Positions 28,358-38,674 are shown, counted from the stretch's first letter. The stretch is 64,000 nucleotides of DNA from Paraburkholderia sp. IMGN_8 (GCF_038050405.1 NZ_CP150900.1:682001-746000), one strand, 5' to 3'. Made by a program: numbers and translations. The notes: generated from the letters alone by a model not told the origin.

Positions 28358-28762
28358 ATGAGCGATGCCTTGACACCTCACGGAAGTCCCGGCCAGGACG
28401 CCGGCGCGAGCTCGGGCGCGCACGTTATCGTCATTACCGGCAACCGCCACCGCGTCCGCGTGATTCACGGCGGCGTCACGGTGGCGGACACGCAAGCAGG
28501 CTTGACGCTCACCGAAACCGGTCTGCCGGACGTGTTCTATTTCCCGCGCGCCGACGTGAACATGGCGCGGCTCGAACGGTCCACGCATACCTCGTATTGC
28601 CCGTTCAAGGGCGATGCTTCGTACTTCCATTTGCGTACCGAAGACGGCCGGATTGAAAACGCCGTGTGGAGCTATGAGACGCCGCTCGAAGCGGTGCAAC
28701 GGATCAAAGGGTATGTCGCGTTTTACGCATCGCGCGTCGACCGCATCGATCAGACGTCCTGA
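28358..28762 (+). CDS. DUF427 domain protein
   Basis: 134 residues from ATG at 28358, preceded by GGAG; an upstream ATG at 28325 lies in the terminator region and is rejected. Typical DUF427 segments are visible: NRHRVRVIHGGVTVADT, LPDVFYFPRADV, HTSYCPFKGDASYFHL and WSYETPLEAVQRIKGYVAFY. The fold is a small beta-tent barrel; no reaction is established. The next gene starts 33 bp downstream and may be cotranscribed. Confidence 0.88.
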   Translation: MSDALTPHGSPGQDAGASSGAHVIVITGNRHRVRVIHGGVTVADTQAGLTLTETGLPDVFYFPRADVNMARLERSTHTSYCPFKGDASYFHLRTEDGRIENAVWSYETPLEAVQRIKGYVAFYASRVDRIDQTS

Positions 28763-28795
28763 TCCCGCTGTCGCGCGTTCATCGGGGAGGCTGTC

Positions 28796-29548
28796 ATGGA
28801 ACTGAACGACGCGTTAAGGATTCCGCTCGCGCCGACCGACGTTTGGGACGCGTTGCAGGACCTCGCTTTGTTGCGTGCCAGCCTCGACAACTGCGAGTCG
28901 TTCACGCGGCTCGGTCACGGTGAATATGCGCTGACAATGACCGTGCCGCTCGGGCCTTTGCGCGCGCGTTACGAAGCGCGCGCCCATGTCGCCGGGCAGG
29001 ATTCCGGACCGGCGGACGCGCAGCGCCGCACCATCAACTTCAAAGCCCGCGCCGAAGGCATCGGCTCGCTGCGCGGACAGATCGAAGTAAGGTTGCGCGC
29101 GGAAGATGCCGCACACGGCATCGGCAGGGAGCGCGGCACGCGGATCGATTACACGATCTGGGCGACGTCGTCCGGGCCGCTCGCCGAACTGCCCACGCGC
29201 CAACTCGAAAACGCGCTGCATCAGCTTGCCGATGATTTTTTCACCGAATTCGGCGCGGTCGTGAGGGCCAAACATGGGCAAGGGCCGAACCGCGCGCGCG
29301 GTTCTTCGGCGCGCCGTCAACATGTCTTTTTACGGCCGATCAATCTCAGCGGCATCGCGCGGCGCCCGCGCCCGCACGATCCTGGCAATACGCTGACCGG
29401 ACGCGCCGCGAGTGCGTCGCACGGCGTCTCGCATGGTGTTTCGCATCGCCAGCCCAGTCCACATGCGGTGCCGAACTGGGCGTGGGCGGCGATGATTTTT
29501 CTGGTCGCGCTGCTGTTGTATGTGGCGCGCTGGGTCAGCGAGCACTAA
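28796..29548 (+). CDS. CoxG-like SRPBCC-fold protein with C-terminal membrane anchor
   Basis: 250 residues. The first 160 form a CoxG/SRPBCC-like domain: LRIPLAPTDVWDALQDLALL, YEARAHVAG, INFKARAEGIGSLRGQIEV, then GPLAELPTRQLENALHQLAD. CoxG proteins assist membrane attachment or maturation of carbon monoxide dehydrogenases and related molybdenum hydroxylases. A His/Ser-rich linker and one terminal hydrophobic helix (AWAAMIFLVALLLYVARWV) follow, so it is predicted tail-anchored in the inner membrane. No coxLMS genes lie in the window, which makes the partner uncertain. Confidence 0.8.
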   Translation: MELNDALRIPLAPTDVWDALQDLALLRASLDNCESFTRLGHGEYALTMTVPLGPLRARYEARAHVAGQDSGPADAQRRTINFKARAEGIGSLRGQIEVRLRAEDAAHGIGRERGTRIDYTIWATSSGPLAELPTRQLENALHQLADDFFTEFGAVVRAKHGQGPNRARGSSARRQHVFLRPINLSGIARRPRPHDPGNTLTGRAASASHGVSHGVSHRQPSPHAVPNWAWAAMIFLVALLLYVARWVSEH

Positions 29549-29672
29549 CGGCGCGGCTCGACTTGCCGGCGCGTTACTGTCGCGTAGGCGCTACTACGAA
29601 ATCTCGGTGATTCACTACGAACGGCGTTGGCTGCGCGCAGCGCTGTACGCCCTCATACGCTTTCGCACACCC

Positions 29673-30668
29673 TCACACGCCGCGAAACTCCCGCCGCCAT
29701 GCGGAAGGCGAAGTGCGGAACGCCTCCGTGAAATGCTGCCGTAACGAGGCCGTCGAGCCAAAGCCTGCGATTCCCGCAATCGCTTCGACCGACTCGTCGG
29801 TGCTTTCCAGCAATTGCTGCGCGCGGGCGAGCCGTTGCGACAGCAGCCACGCGCCGACGGTCGTGCCGGTGGCGAGCCGGAAGCGTCGCGTGAAGGTGCG
29901 GCGGCTCATCAATGCGCGCCCGGCGAGCGTGTCGAGTGTGTGTGGCGCGTCCAGATTCGTGCAGACCCAATCGAGCAGGCCTGACAACCGGTCGCCGCGT
30001 ACGTTCGGCGGCACCGGCTGCTGGATGTATTGCGCCTGGCCACCCTGCCGATGCGGCGATACCACCAGCCGGCGCGCCACATAGTTCGCCGCCTGCGCGC
30101 CGCACATCTTGCGCAGCACGTGTAGACAGCAGTCGAGGCCGGCGGCAGTGCCCGCCGACGTCAGCACGTTGCCGTCGTCGACGTAGAGCACGTCGGGGTC
30201 GAGGCGCACGCGCGGATAGCGGCGCGCGAAATCGTCGGCCCAAGCCCAGTGAGTGGTCGCCGGCCGGTCGTCGAGGATGCCGGCGGCGGCCAGCACGAAT
30301 GCGCCCAGACACAGGCCGACCAGCCACGCGCCACGTGCGTGCGCGGCGCGCAGTGCGTCGAGCAGGGCAGCGGGTGGTGCTTCGTCCGGATCGCGCCAGC
30401 TCGGCACGATGATCGTCTGTGCGTCGGCGAGCGCTTCGAGTCCGTGCGTGACGGCGATCGAGAAGCCGACGGTGGTGTTCAGCGCGCCCGTCTCAGCGGC
30501 GCAGACGCGAAAATCGAAGACCGGCACATCGCCGCCGCTGCGATCCTCGCCGAAGACGACGCAGGGCACCGAAAGATGGAACGGGCTGATGTGGTCGAAC
30601 GCGACGACCGCGACGATGTGGCGAGGCGCGGCGGCGACCTCGGCTGAGGAAGAGATCGGTGTCGTCAT
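29673..30668 (-). CDS. GlxA-family transcriptional regulator (DJ-1/PfpI plus AraC HTH)
   Basis: 331 residues from ATG at 30668; upstream ATGs at 30680 and 30746 are possible. The N-terminal half is DJ-1/PfpI-like (VAVVAFDHISPFHLSVPCVV, VGLCLGAFVLAAAGIL with a cysteine at the elbow, and TTHWAWADDFARRYP). The C-terminal half is an AraC double HTH (TLDTLAGRALMSRRTFTRRF and IAGIAGFGSTASLRQHFTEAF). Members activate amine, carnitine or arginine catabolic genes. It is divergent from a cysteine hydrolase gene, which is its most likely target. Confidence 0.88.
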   Translation of the reverse strand: MTTPISSSAEVAAAPRHIVAVVAFDHISPFHLSVPCVVFGEDRSGGDVPVFDFRVCAAETGALNTTVGFSIAVTHGLEALADAQTIIVPSWRDPDEAPPAALLDALRAAHARGAWLVGLCLGAFVLAAAGILDDRPATTHWAWADDFARRYPRVRLDPDVLYVDDGNVLTSAGTAAGLDCCLHVLRKMCGAQAANYVARRLVVSPHRQGGQAQYIQQPVPPNVRGDRLSGLLDWVCTNLDAPHTLDTLAGRALMSRRTFTRRFRLATGTTVGAWLLSQRLARAQQLLESTDESVEAIAGIAGFGSTASLRQHFTEAFRTSPSAWRREFRGV

Positions 30669-30832
30669 CTGCCGGCCCATGAAATTCAACGATGGCCCGA
30701 TTCTAGCGAATCTTGTCATTCGGGTCACTGTCGGGAAAGCGGCCACAAGCGAACAATGCAGTCATCGCCGCTGCTTCCGAAGCGCTCATCCCGGGCCACG
30801 CAGCGCGAGCCGTATCTGACAGGAGTCTTGCC

Positions 30833-31465
30833 ATGGCCACACCACGCCGCGCGCTGATCGTCATCGATGTGCAGAACGAATACGTGACGGGCGATCTGCC
30901 GATCGAATACCCGGATGTGCAAACCTCGCTTGCCAACATCGGCCGCGCGATGGATGCGGCGCGCGCCGCCGGCGTACCTGTAGTGGTCGTGCAAAACTTC
31001 GCGCCGGCCACCTCGCCGCTGTTCGCGCGCGGCAGCGCGGGCGCGGAACTGCATCCGGTGGTGGGCTCGCGCGCACACGATCACTATATGGAGAAGTCGC
31101 TGCCGAGCGCCTTCACCGAGACCGATCTGGCCGACTGGCTCGCCGCGCAACAGATCGACACGCTGACGGTAGTGGGCTACATGACGCACAACTGTGACGC
31201 CTCCACCATCAATCACGCATTGCACTCGGGACTCGCGGTCGAATTCCTGCATGACGCGGCGGGCTCGGTGCCGTACGAAAACAGTGCGGGCTTTGCGAGC
31301 GCGCAGGACATTCATCGGGTGTTCAGCGTCGTCTTGCAGTCGCGCTTCGCGGCGGTGGCGAGTACCGAGCAATGGATTGCGGCGGTGAAGGGCGGGGTGC
31401 CGCTCGAACGCGGCAACATCTACGCTTCGAACCAGAAAGCGCGTGCGAGCCAGGCTGCGGCTTGA
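30833..31465 (+). CDS. Cysteine hydrolase, isochorismatase-like family
   Basis: 210 residues from ATG at 30833 with AGGAG upstream. The catalytic triad of the family is visible: Asp12 (VIDVQNEY), Lys89 (MEKSLPSAF) and Cys121 (GYMTHNCDASTINHAL). Related enzymes are nicotinamidases, N-carbamoylsarcosine amidases and streptothricin hydrolases; the substrate here is not evident. It is adjacent to and divergent from the GlxA-type regulator, suggesting control by it. Confidence 0.88.
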   Translation: MATPRRALIVIDVQNEYVTGDLPIEYPDVQTSLANIGRAMDAARAAGVPVVVVQNFAPATSPLFARGSAGAELHPVVGSRAHDHYMEKSLPSAFTETDLADWLAAQQIDTLTVVGYMTHNCDASTINHALHSGLAVEFLHDAAGSVPYENSAGFASAQDIHRVFSVVLQSRFAAVASTEQWIAAVKGGVPLERGNIYASNQKARASQAAA

Positions 31466-31525
31466 GCCGTGAATCCAGCGGTAACCCTGTAGCGGCATCC
31501 ATATAACGGGACGCGTAAACGGAAA

Positions 31526-31556
31526 CGGGCGGGTTGCGCGAATGCGCACCCGCCCG
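31526..31556 (-). terminator. Strong stem-loop between convergent genes
   Basis: CGGGCGGGT pairs with ACCCGCCCG, continued by TGCGC/GCGCA around a GAAT loop. On the - strand it is followed by TTTCCGTTT, so it probably terminates the TetR-family regulator transcript; it may also stop the hydrolase transcript. Confidence 0.7.
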
Positions 31557-31576
31557 CCGTCTGGAATGCGCCCTAT

Positions 31577-32245
31577 CTAATCAGTTGACTGATCGGATTG
31601 TCGCGCCGCATGGCCCTTGCGCAGCGCCGGGCTCAGCCGCAACGCATCGATCATCCCTTCGACCATCTGTTCCGCGTGCGTGCCGAAATCGGTTGCATCC
31701 GGCAGGAACAGCATGTCGCGCAGCGAACCGCTGACGAACGCATGCACCATCGCCGCCGCCAGCTTCGTATCGAGATCGGCCGGCATTTGCCCTTTGGAGA
31801 TCGCGTTGCGCAGGCCGCCTTCGATCTTCGCGAGCCCTTCGCGCATGTTGGTCTGATAGCGGACCATTACCGGGCCCATCTCTTCGACGAGCTCGCACTT
31901 CAGAAACAGGATGTCGAACACGCGCCGGCGTCGCGGGTCGTTGGCGGTGTCGCGCAGGCAGACAATGCAGATCTCCATCAGGCGCCCGAGCGGATCGGGC
32001 TCGTTGGGATCTTGCGTGGCGGCTTTGAGTTCGTCGAGCGGTAGCAGCACGCGGTCGAACATCTCGGTGAACAGGTCGCTTTTATGCGCGAAATGCCAGT
32101 AGATCGCACCGCGCGTGACACCGGCCGCCTGCGCGATGTCGGCGAGCGACGTGCGCGATACGCCCTTCTCGAAGAACACCCGTTCGGCTGCGTCGAGAAT
32201 GCTGTTGCGCGTCTCCTGCGCCTCTTCTTTGGTTCTTCTGACCAT
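31577..32245 (-). CDS. bpeR: TetR-family repressor of RND efflux (BpeR/AcrR-like)
   Basis: 222 residues from ATG at 32245, chosen because it gives the canonical AcrR start MVRRTKEEAQETRNSIL; the longer frame adds 21 unrelated residues. The HTH is RTSLADIAQAAGVTRGAIYWHF, shared by AcrR, AmrR and BpeR. The C-terminal ligand domain is about 165 residues. It is divergent from the efflux operon, and an AcrR-type palindrome sits inside the operon promoter, so it very likely represses it and is released by drug or signal binding. Confidence 0.88.
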   Translation of the reverse strand: MVRRTKEEAQETRNSILDAAERVFFEKGVSRTSLADIAQAAGVTRGAIYWHFAHKSDLFTEMFDRVLLPLDELKAATQDPNEPDPLGRLMEICIVCLRDTANDPRRRRVFDILFLKCELVEEMGPVMVRYQTNMREGLAKIEGGLRNAISKGQMPADLDTKLAAAMVHAFVSGSLRDMLFLPDATDFGTHAEQMVEGMIDALRLSPALRKGHAARQSDQSTD

Positions 32246-32378
32246 ATTGGTGTGATTTATCTCGATCGTGGGGTTTTCCCGAGCGTTTTTAAGTACGCCC
32301 AATGACAATCCGTCTGCGGTTAAGCATTTTACGAAGCGAACTTGCGGTTCCCCGCCCGTAAGAGATGTAAACTTACTT

Positions 32379-32407
32379 TTACATGCATTCGTGAATGTAT
32401 ATATAAT
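32379..32407 (+). promoter_or_regulatory. Efflux operon promoter with embedded TetR operator
   Basis: TTACAT (32379-32384) and TATAAT (32402-32407) are 17 bp apart and form a good sigma-70 promoter. The 24-bp sequence 32380-32403 has the palindromic core CATTCGTGAATG and differs by few bases from the E. coli AcrR operator (TACATACATTTGTGAATG and on). Repressor binding would cover the spacer and both boxes. Transcription would start near 32414, leaving a leader of about 260 nt. Confidence 0.8.
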
Positions 32408-32673
32408 AGCATCCCACGATCGGATAGCCCAAGCCGGGACGACCGGTTAATATCCGTCACTGTTGCCTTTCAAAACGGTATTGCGCCGTGCCCGGACGGG
32501 CGGCTCGTGCGGCATTTCCCCGGTATGGCGCATTTCGCTCAGGATGCCCCTGCACGTTCGGTTTGCACCAGTGGGCTTCCGGTCAAGCGTCGCAAGACGC
32601 ATGTGTGCGCTGTTGTCCCCGGGGTAGGGATGCGCGCACTTTTTCATTCTCAGTCATTGACAGAGGTCGCTCC

Positions 32674-33897
32674 ATGCGCGTCGAACGGGTTCCATTCCGC
32701 TTAATCAGTGCCGCGACGGCTGCCGTATTGCTGGCAGCGTGCGGACCAAAACAATCGGCCCCGCCGCAACAAACCCCCGAGGTTGCCATCGTCACAGTCC
32801 AGCCGACGACTGTGCCGGTCACCACCGAATTGCCGGGCCGTACCAATGCATTCCTGGTGGCACAGGTGCGTGCGCGGGTTGACGGCATCGTGCTGCGCCG
32901 CGAATTCACCGAAGGCAGCCAGGTCAAGGCCGGCCAGCGTCTGTACAAGATCGATCCGGCGCCTTATATCGCGGCGCTGAACAGCGCCAAGGCGACGCTT
33001 GCCAAGGCTCAGGCGAATCTCGCCACGACCACCGCGCAGGCAAATCGCTACAAGGTGCTGGTCGCGGCCAATGCGGTCAGCAAGCAGGATTACGACAACG
33101 CTGTCGCGGCGCAAGGGCAGGCCGCCGCAGATGTGGCTTCGGGCAAGGCAGCGGTCGATACGGCGCAGATCAATCTCGGCTATACGGACGTGACTTCGCC
33201 GGTGACCGGTCAGGTCGGCATTTCCCAGGTCACGCCGGGCGCGTATGTGCAGGCGAGCGCGGCGACGCTGATGTCGACGGTCCAGCAACTCGATCCGGTC
33301 TATGTGGACCTGACCCAATCGAGCCTCGACGGGCTCAAGCTGCGCCGCCAGGTACAGGAAGGGCGCCTGAAGACGAACGGCCCGGACGCGGCGAAGGTCA
33401 CGCTGATCCTCGAAGACGGCCGTACCTATTCGGAGCAGGGCAAGCTGCAGTTCACCGACGTGACGGTCGACCAGGGCACCGGTTCGGTCACGATCCGGGC
33501 GATCTTCCAGAACAAGGACCGTGTGCTGCTGCCGGGCATGTTCGTGCGTGCGCGCATCGACGAAGGCGTCAACGATAAGGCAATCGTCGTGCCGCAATCG
33601 GGCATTACGCACGATCCGAAGGGCCAGCCGACCGCGCTCGTTGTCGACGCGCAAAACAAGGTCGGGGTGCGCCAGCTCGTCACCTCGTCGACCTACGGTT
33701 CGAACTGGGTGGTCGAGAGCGGCCTGAACCCGGGTGACCGTGTGATCGTGCTCGGCACTGACAAAGTACGTCCGGGCATGACAGTCAAGACGGTCCCCGC
33801 GCCATTGCCGGCCTCCGACGCAGCTGCTCAGGAAGCGCCGGCGGCGAGCGGTGCACAGATGGCGCAGGCTGCCTCCGCGGCATCGGCCGCGAAATAA
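32674..33897 (+). CDS. bpeA: RND efflux periplasmic adaptor subunit (BpeA-like lipoprotein)
   Basis: 407 residues from ATG at 32674. The lipobox VLLAAC gives lipidated Cys23. The order is that of MexA/AcrA-type adaptors: VTTELPGRTNAFLVAQVRAR, the first lipoyl half (VDGIVLRREFTEGSQVKAGQ), a helical hairpin (about 105-170), the second lipoyl half (SPVTGQVGISQVTPGAYV), beta-barrel and membrane-proximal domains. It links the inner-membrane pump to the outer-membrane channel. Cotranscribed with the next two genes (15-bp and 1-bp gaps). Confidence 0.9.
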   Translation: MRVERVPFRLISAATAAVLLAACGPKQSAPPQQTPEVAIVTVQPTTVPVTTELPGRTNAFLVAQVRARVDGIVLRREFTEGSQVKAGQRLYKIDPAPYIAALNSAKATLAKAQANLATTTAQANRYKVLVAANAVSKQDYDNAVAAQGQAAADVASGKAAVDTAQINLGYTDVTSPVTGQVGISQVTPGAYVQASAATLMSTVQQLDPVYVDLTQSSLDGLKLRRQVQEGRLKTNGPDAAKVTLILEDGRTYSEQGKLQFTDVTVDQGTGSVTIRAIFQNKDRVLLPGMFVRARIDEGVNDKAIVVPQSGITHDPKGQPTALVVDAQNKVGVRQLVTSSTYGSNWVVESGLNPGDRVIVLGTDKVRPGMTVKTVPAPLPASDAAAQEAPAASGAQMAQAASAASAAK

Positions 33898-33912
33898 CAG
33901 GGAGCCTGCTTC

Positions 33913-36900
33913 ATGGCAAAGTTCTTTATTGATCGCCCGATTTTTGCATGGGTGATCGCCATCATTCTGATGCTCGCGGGTGTCGCGTCGGTGTTTACTC
34001 TGCCGATTGCGCAATACCCGACCATCGCGCCTCCGGCGGTGCAGATCAGCGCCGTGTATCCGGGCGCGTCGGCGAAGACGGTGGAAGACACCGTCACGCA
34101 GGTGATCGAGCAGCAGATGAGCGGCCTCGACCACTTGCTGTACCTGTCGTCCACCTCGGACGACTCCGGTACGGCGACCATCACGCTGACGTTCGCGGCC
34201 GGCACGAATCCGGACATCGCCCAGGTGCAGGTGCAGAACAAGCTGCAACTGGCAACGCCGCTTCTGCCGACTATCGTGCAGCAGCAAGGGATTAACGTCA
34301 CCAAGTCGAGCAGCAGCTTCCTGCTCGTGCTGGCGTTCAATTCCGAAGACGGCAGCATGAGCAAGATCGACCTCGCGAACTACGTCGCGTCGAACGTCAA
34401 GGATCCGATCAGCCGTCTCGACGGCGTGGGTACCGTGACGCTGTTCGGCACGCAGTACGCGATGCGGATCTGGCTCGATGCGTCGAAGCTGACCAAGTTC
34501 AATCTGACGCCGGTCGATGTCCAGACTGCGCTGCAGGCGCAGAACGTTCAGGTGGCAGGCGGTTCGCTCGGCGGCACGCCTTCGGTGTCGGGCCAGATGC
34601 TGCAGGCAACGATTACCGAGGCGACCCTGCTGAATACGCCTGAGCAGTTCGGCAACGTGCTGCTGAAGGTGAACACGGACGGCTCGCAGGTGCGCATCAA
34701 GGACGTCGCGCACATCGAGCTGGGCGGCGAAAACTACAACTTCGACACGAAATACAACGGCAAGCCGACCGCCGGTCTGGGCATCCAGCTCGCGACGGGC
34801 GCCAACGCGCTGCAGACCGCGAAGAACGTGAAGACGAAGATCGACGATCTGTCGAAGTACTTCCCGCACGGCCTCGTCGTGAAGTACCCGTATGACACGA
34901 CGCCGTTCGTGCGCCTGTCGATCGAAGAGGTGGTGAAGACGCTGCTCGAAGGCATCGTGCTCGTGTTCCTCGTGATGTACCTGTTCCTGCAGAACCTGCG
35001 CGCGACGTTGATTCCGACGATCGCGGTGCCGGTGGTGCTGCTGGGTACGTTCGCCATCATGAGCGCGGTGGGCTTCTCGATCAACGTGCTGTCGATGTTC
35101 GGGCTCGTGCTCGCGATCGGTCTGCTGGTGGACGATGCGATCGTGGTGGTGGAAAACGTCGAGCGGGTGATGGCCGAGGAGGGATTGTCGCCACGCGACG
35201 CCACCCGCAAGGCGATGGAGCAGATCACCGGCGCACTGGTCGGCGTGGCGCTCGTGCTGTCGGCGGTGTTCGTGCCGGTCGCGTTCTCGAGCGGTTCGGT
35301 GGGGGCGATCTACCGGCAGTTCTCGCTGACGATCGTGGCGGCGATGGTGTTGTCGGTGCTGGTGGCGTTGATTCTCACGCCGGCGCTGTGCGCGACGATT
35401 CTCAAGCCGATCCCGAAGGGTCATCACGAAGTGAAGAAGGGCTTCTTCGGCTGGTTCAACCGGACCTTCGAGACGAGCCGCGACAAGTACCACAGCGGCG
35501 TGCACCACGTGATCAAGCGCTCGGGCCGGTGGCTCATCATCTACCTGGTGGTGATCGTCGCGGTCGGTCTGCTGTTCGTCCGTCTGCCGAAGTCGTTCCT
35601 GCCGGATGAAGACCAGGGGATCATGTTCGTGCTGGTGCAAACGCCGGCCGGCTCGACCCAGGAGCGCACGGCGCGTGCCCTCAAGGATGTGTCGGACTAC
35701 GTGCTGGACCAGGAAAAGGACATCGTCGAATCGGCGTTCACGGTGAACGGCTTCAGCTTCGCGGGCCGGGGCCAGAATGCCGGTCTCGTATTCGTGAAGC
35801 TGAAGGACTACGCTGCGCGCCAGCACGCGAACCAGAAGGTGCAGGCTTTGATCGGCCGGATGTTCATGCACTTCTCGTCGTATAAGGATGCGCTGGTGTA
35901 TCCGGTGAATCCGCCGTCCATTCCGGAACTGGGTACGGCATCGGGTTTCGACTTCGAGTTGCAGGATCGTAGCGGTCTGGGCCACGCGAAACTGATGGAA
36001 GCGCGCAACATGCTGCTCGGCATGGCCGCGAAGGATCCGACGCTTGCCCAGGTGCGTCCGAACGGCCTGAACGATACGCCGCAATTCAAGATCTCGATCG
36101 ATCATGAAAAGGCGTCGGCGCTGGGCGTGTCGCTGTCGGCAATCGACCAGACGTTCTCGATCGCGTGGGCTTCGGTCTACGTGAACAACTTCCTCGATAC
36201 CGATGGCCGGATCAAGAAGGTGTACGTGCAGGGCGACGCGCCGTTCCGGATGAATCCAGAAGATCTGAACTACTGGTATGTGCGTAACACGGCGGGTGGA
36301 ATGACACCGCTCAACTCGTTCGCGTCGGGCAGCTGGAGCTACGGTTCGCCCAAGCTCGAACGCTACAACGGTATTTCCGCTGTCGAAATCCAGGGTGCAG
36401 CAGCCCCAGGCAAGAGTACCGGTCAGGCGATGGGGGCCATGGAAGCGATCGCGGCAAAACTGCCGGCGGGTATCGGCTACGAATGGACGGGCCTGTCGTT
36501 GCAGGAACGCCAATCCGGTTCGCAGGCGCCGATCCTGTACGGCATCTCGATCCTCGTCGTGTTCCTGTGTCTCGCGGCGCTGTATGAAAGCTGGTCGATC
36601 CCGTTCTCGGTGATCATGGTGGTGCCGCTCGGCGTGTTGGGCGCGCTGCTTGCCGCTACGCTGCGCGGGCTCGAGAACGACGTGTTCTTCCAGGTGGGGC
36701 TGTTGACCACGGTGGGTCTGTCGGCGAAGAACGCGATTCTGATCGTGGAGTTCGCCCGCGAACTGCAGCAGAGCGAAGGCATGGGGCCGATCGAGGCCGC
36801 GCTGGAAGCAGCGCGTCTGCGGTTGCGCCCGATTCTGATGACCTCGCTCGCGTTCATTCTCGGCGTGATGCCGCTCGCGATCAGTAACGGCGCGGGTTCG

Positions 36901-37122
36901 GCCAGCCAGCACGCGATCGGTACCGGCGTGATCGGCGGGATGTTGACGGCGACCTTCCTCGCGATTTTCATGATCCCGATGTTCTTCGTCGTGATTCGCG
37001 CGAAGTTCGGCGGCGAGAAGGAAGACCCGGATGCAGCGCTCGAACACTACAACCAGCACCATCCGCACGATCCGCAAGGTGGCGCGTCGGACGGTAACGG
37101 CTCGGGCAAGGACGGACATTGA
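33913..37122 (+). CDS. bpeB: RND multidrug efflux transporter (BpeB-like)
   Basis: 1069 residues, the usual HAE1-RND length. Landmarks: [60 protein letters not shown] with [15 protein letters not shown] (proton-relay aspartates in TM4), FLPDEDQG, and the second half with [17 protein letters not shown] (TM10 lysine). As I remember it, the sequence is closest to B. pseudomallei BpeB, which exports macrolides, aminoglycosides and quorum-sensing signals. Substrates here are inferred. It forms a tripartite pump with the flanking genes. Confidence 0.93.
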   Translation: MAKFFIDRPIFAWVIAIILMLAGVASVFTLPIAQYPTIAPPAVQISAVYPGASAKTVEDTVTQVIEQQMSGLDHLLYLSSTSDDSGTATITLTFAAGTNPDIAQVQVQNKLQLATPLLPTIVQQQGINVTKSSSSFLLVLAFNSEDGSMSKIDLANYVASNVKDPISRLDGVGTVTLFGTQYAMRIWLDASKLTKFNLTPVDVQTALQAQNVQVAGGSLGGTPSVSGQMLQATITEATLLNTPEQFGNVLLKVNTDGSQVRIKDVAHIELGGENYNFDTKYNGKPTAGLGIQLATGANALQTAKNVKTKIDDLSKYFPHGLVVKYPYDTTPFVRLSIEEVVKTLLEGIVLVFLVMYLFLQNLRATLIPTIAVPVVLLGTFAIMSAVGFSINVLSMFGLVLAIGLLVDDAIVVVENVERVMAEEGLSPRDATRKAMEQITGALVGVALVLSAVFVPVAFSSGSVGAIYRQFSLTIVAAMVLSVLVALILTPALCATILKPIPKGHHEVKKGFFGWFNRTFETSRDKYHSGVHHVIKRSGRWLIIYLVVIVAVGLLFVRLPKSFLPDEDQGIMFVLVQTPAGSTQERTARALKDVSDYVLDQEKDIVESAFTVNGFSFAGRGQNAGLVFVKLKDYAARQHANQKVQALIGRMFMHFSSYKDALVYPVNPPSIPELGTASGFDFELQDRSGLGHAKLMEARNMLLGMAAKDPTLAQVRPNGLNDTPQFKISIDHEKASALGVSLSAIDQTFSIAWASVYVNNFLDTDGRIKKVYVQGDAPFRMNPEDLNYWYVRNTAGGMTPLNSFASGSWSYGSPKLERYNGISAVEIQGAAAPGKSTGQAMGAMEAIAAKLPAGIGYEWTGLSLQERQSGSQAPILYGISILVVFLCLAALYESWSIPFSVIMVVPLGVLGALLAATLRGLENDVFFQVGLLTTVGLSAKNAILIVEFARELQQSEGMGPIEAALEAARLRLRPILMTSLAFILGVMPLAISNGAGSASQHAIGTGVIGGMLTATFLAIFMIPMFFVVIRAKFGGEKEDPDAALEHYNQHHPHDPQGGASDGNGSGKDGH

Positions 37123-37123
37123 G

Positions 37124-38674
37124 ATGCAAAAACACTCTTTGATTGCAGTGGCGGTCGCGTTCCTCGCCGCGGGTTGCACGATGGCGCCGAAGTACGAGCG
37201 CCCGGCCGCACCCGTGTCGGGGGCCTTCCCGGCCGGCGGCGTGTACGAAACGCAGCCGGGTGCGACCCAGCCTGGCACGACGGGGCAACCGGGTGCATCG
37301 AGCACCGCGCGCAGCGCGAATGGTCAGGCCGCCGCCGATATCGGCTGGCGTGATTTCTTCGTCGACGCGCGTTTGCAGCGGCTGATCGAAATCGCGCTGA
37401 AGAACAACCGCGATCTGCGCGTGTCGGTGCTGAATATTCAGGCGTCGCAGGCGCAGTATCAGATCACCCGCGCGGCGCTGTTCCCGACGCTCAACGCTGC
37501 GGCGTCGCAAACCAAACAGCGCACGCCGAAAGATCTGACGTCGACTGGCCTGACGATCTCCAACACCTACTCGGTCGGTCTGAATGCATCGTGGGAAATC
37601 GACTTCTTCGGGCGGATTCAGAGCCTGAAGGACCAGGCGTTGGCTCAGTACCTGGCTACCGCCCAGGCGCGCAAGGCAGCGGAAATCTCGCTGGTGTCGC
37701 AGGTGGCGAATCAGTACCTGACGGTGCTCGAACTCGACGATCTGCTGAAAGTCACGCAGGGCACGCAGAAGACCGCGCAGGAGTCGTACCGGATCACCAA
37801 GCTGCAATTCGAGACCGGCACTGGCTCGGAACTCGATTTGCGGCAGGCGCAAACTGTGGTCGAGCAGGCTTTGGCGAACCTGCAATCGCAGGCTCGTCTG
37901 CGGGCGCAGGCAGATAACTCGCTGGCTTTGCTGATCGGCGAGCCGCTGCCTGCTGATTTGCCGCCGGGCGTGCCGCTCGGCAACCAGAATCTCCTCACGG
38001 ATATTCCGGCTGGTCTGCCCTCCGATCTGCTGACGCGCCGGCCGGATATCATCGAAGCCGAGGAGAATCTGCTGGCGGCCAACGCGAACATTGGCGCGGC
38101 ACGTGCGGCGTTTTTCCCCAAGGTTTCGCTGACCGGCAGTTTCGGTACGCTGAGCCCCACGCTCGGCGGTCTGTTCAAGCCGGGTTCGGCGGCGTGGAGT
38201 TTCGCGCCGTCGATCACGTTGCCGATCTTCGAAGGTGGCCAGAACAAGGCTAACCTCGATCTCGCCCACGTGCAGAAGAACATTCAGATCGCGACGTACG
38301 AAAAGGCGATCCAGACGGCCTTCCGCGAAGTGGCGGACGGCTTGGCGGCGCGCGGCACCTACGATCAGCAGATCGAAGCGCTGGAGCGCAATACCTTTGC
38401 CGAGCAGCGCCGGCTGGACCTATCTAATCTGCGTTACACGAACGGCGTCGACAGTTACCTGTCGGTACTGACCGCACAGACCAGCCTCTATACGGCGCAG
38501 CAGTTGCTGGTTACCGCGCGGATGCAGCGTCTGCAGAACCTGGTTACGCTGTATCAGGCCCTGGGCGGCGGCTGGATCGAGCGGAACGGCGAGCAGCCGC
38601 GTCCGGCCGATGCGCCGGTCGATTACGGCGCGGCAAGTGCGCCGGTGGCGGCTTCGGCAGCGACGTCGGGCTAA
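37124..38674 (+). CDS. oprB: RND efflux outer-membrane channel lipoprotein (OprB/OprM-like)
   Basis: 516 residues from ATG at 37124, one base after the pump stop codon. The lipobox FLAAGC gives Cys18; MAPKYERPAAPV is the standard start after the lipobox of this NodT/OprM family. Two TolC-type repeats are visible, each with helical coiled-coil segments (for example LTSTGLTISNTYSVGLNASW, WEIDFFGRIQSLKDQA, RRPDIIEAEENLLAANANIG). It supplies the outer-membrane exit duct of the pump. A strong terminator follows at 38752-38787. Strictly, OprB here means the BpeAB partner, not the carbohydrate porin. Confidence 0.9.
   Translation: MQKHSLIAVAVAFLAAGCTMAPKYERPAAPVSGAFPAGGVYETQPGATQPGTTGQPGASSTARSANGQAAADIGWRDFFVDARLQRLIEIALKNNRDLRVSVLNIQASQAQYQITRAALFPTLNAAASQTKQRTPKDLTSTGLTISNTYSVGLNASWEIDFFGRIQSLKDQALAQYLATAQARKAAEISLVSQVANQYLTVLELDDLLKVTQGTQKTAQESYRITKLQFETGTGSELDLRQAQTVVEQALANLQSQARLRAQADNSLALLIGEPLPADLPPGVPLGNQNLLTDIPAGLPSDLLTRRPDIIEAEENLLAANANIGAARAAFFPKVSLTGSFGTLSPTLGGLFKPGSAAWSFAPSITLPIFEGGQNKANLDLAHVQKNIQIATYEKAIQTAFREVADGLAARGTYDQQIEALERNTFAEQRRLDLSNLRYTNGVDSYLSVLTAQTSLYTAQQLLVTARMQRLQNLVTLYQALGGGWIERNGEQPRPADAPVDYGAASAPVAASAATSG

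Noticed and set aside
32701..37305. A 1534-codon open frame on the - strand opposite the efflux genes
   Set aside because: It is the mirror of strong GC3 bias in bpeA, bpeB and oprB. The translation is Arg/His-rich without domains, while the + strand gives full RND proteins.
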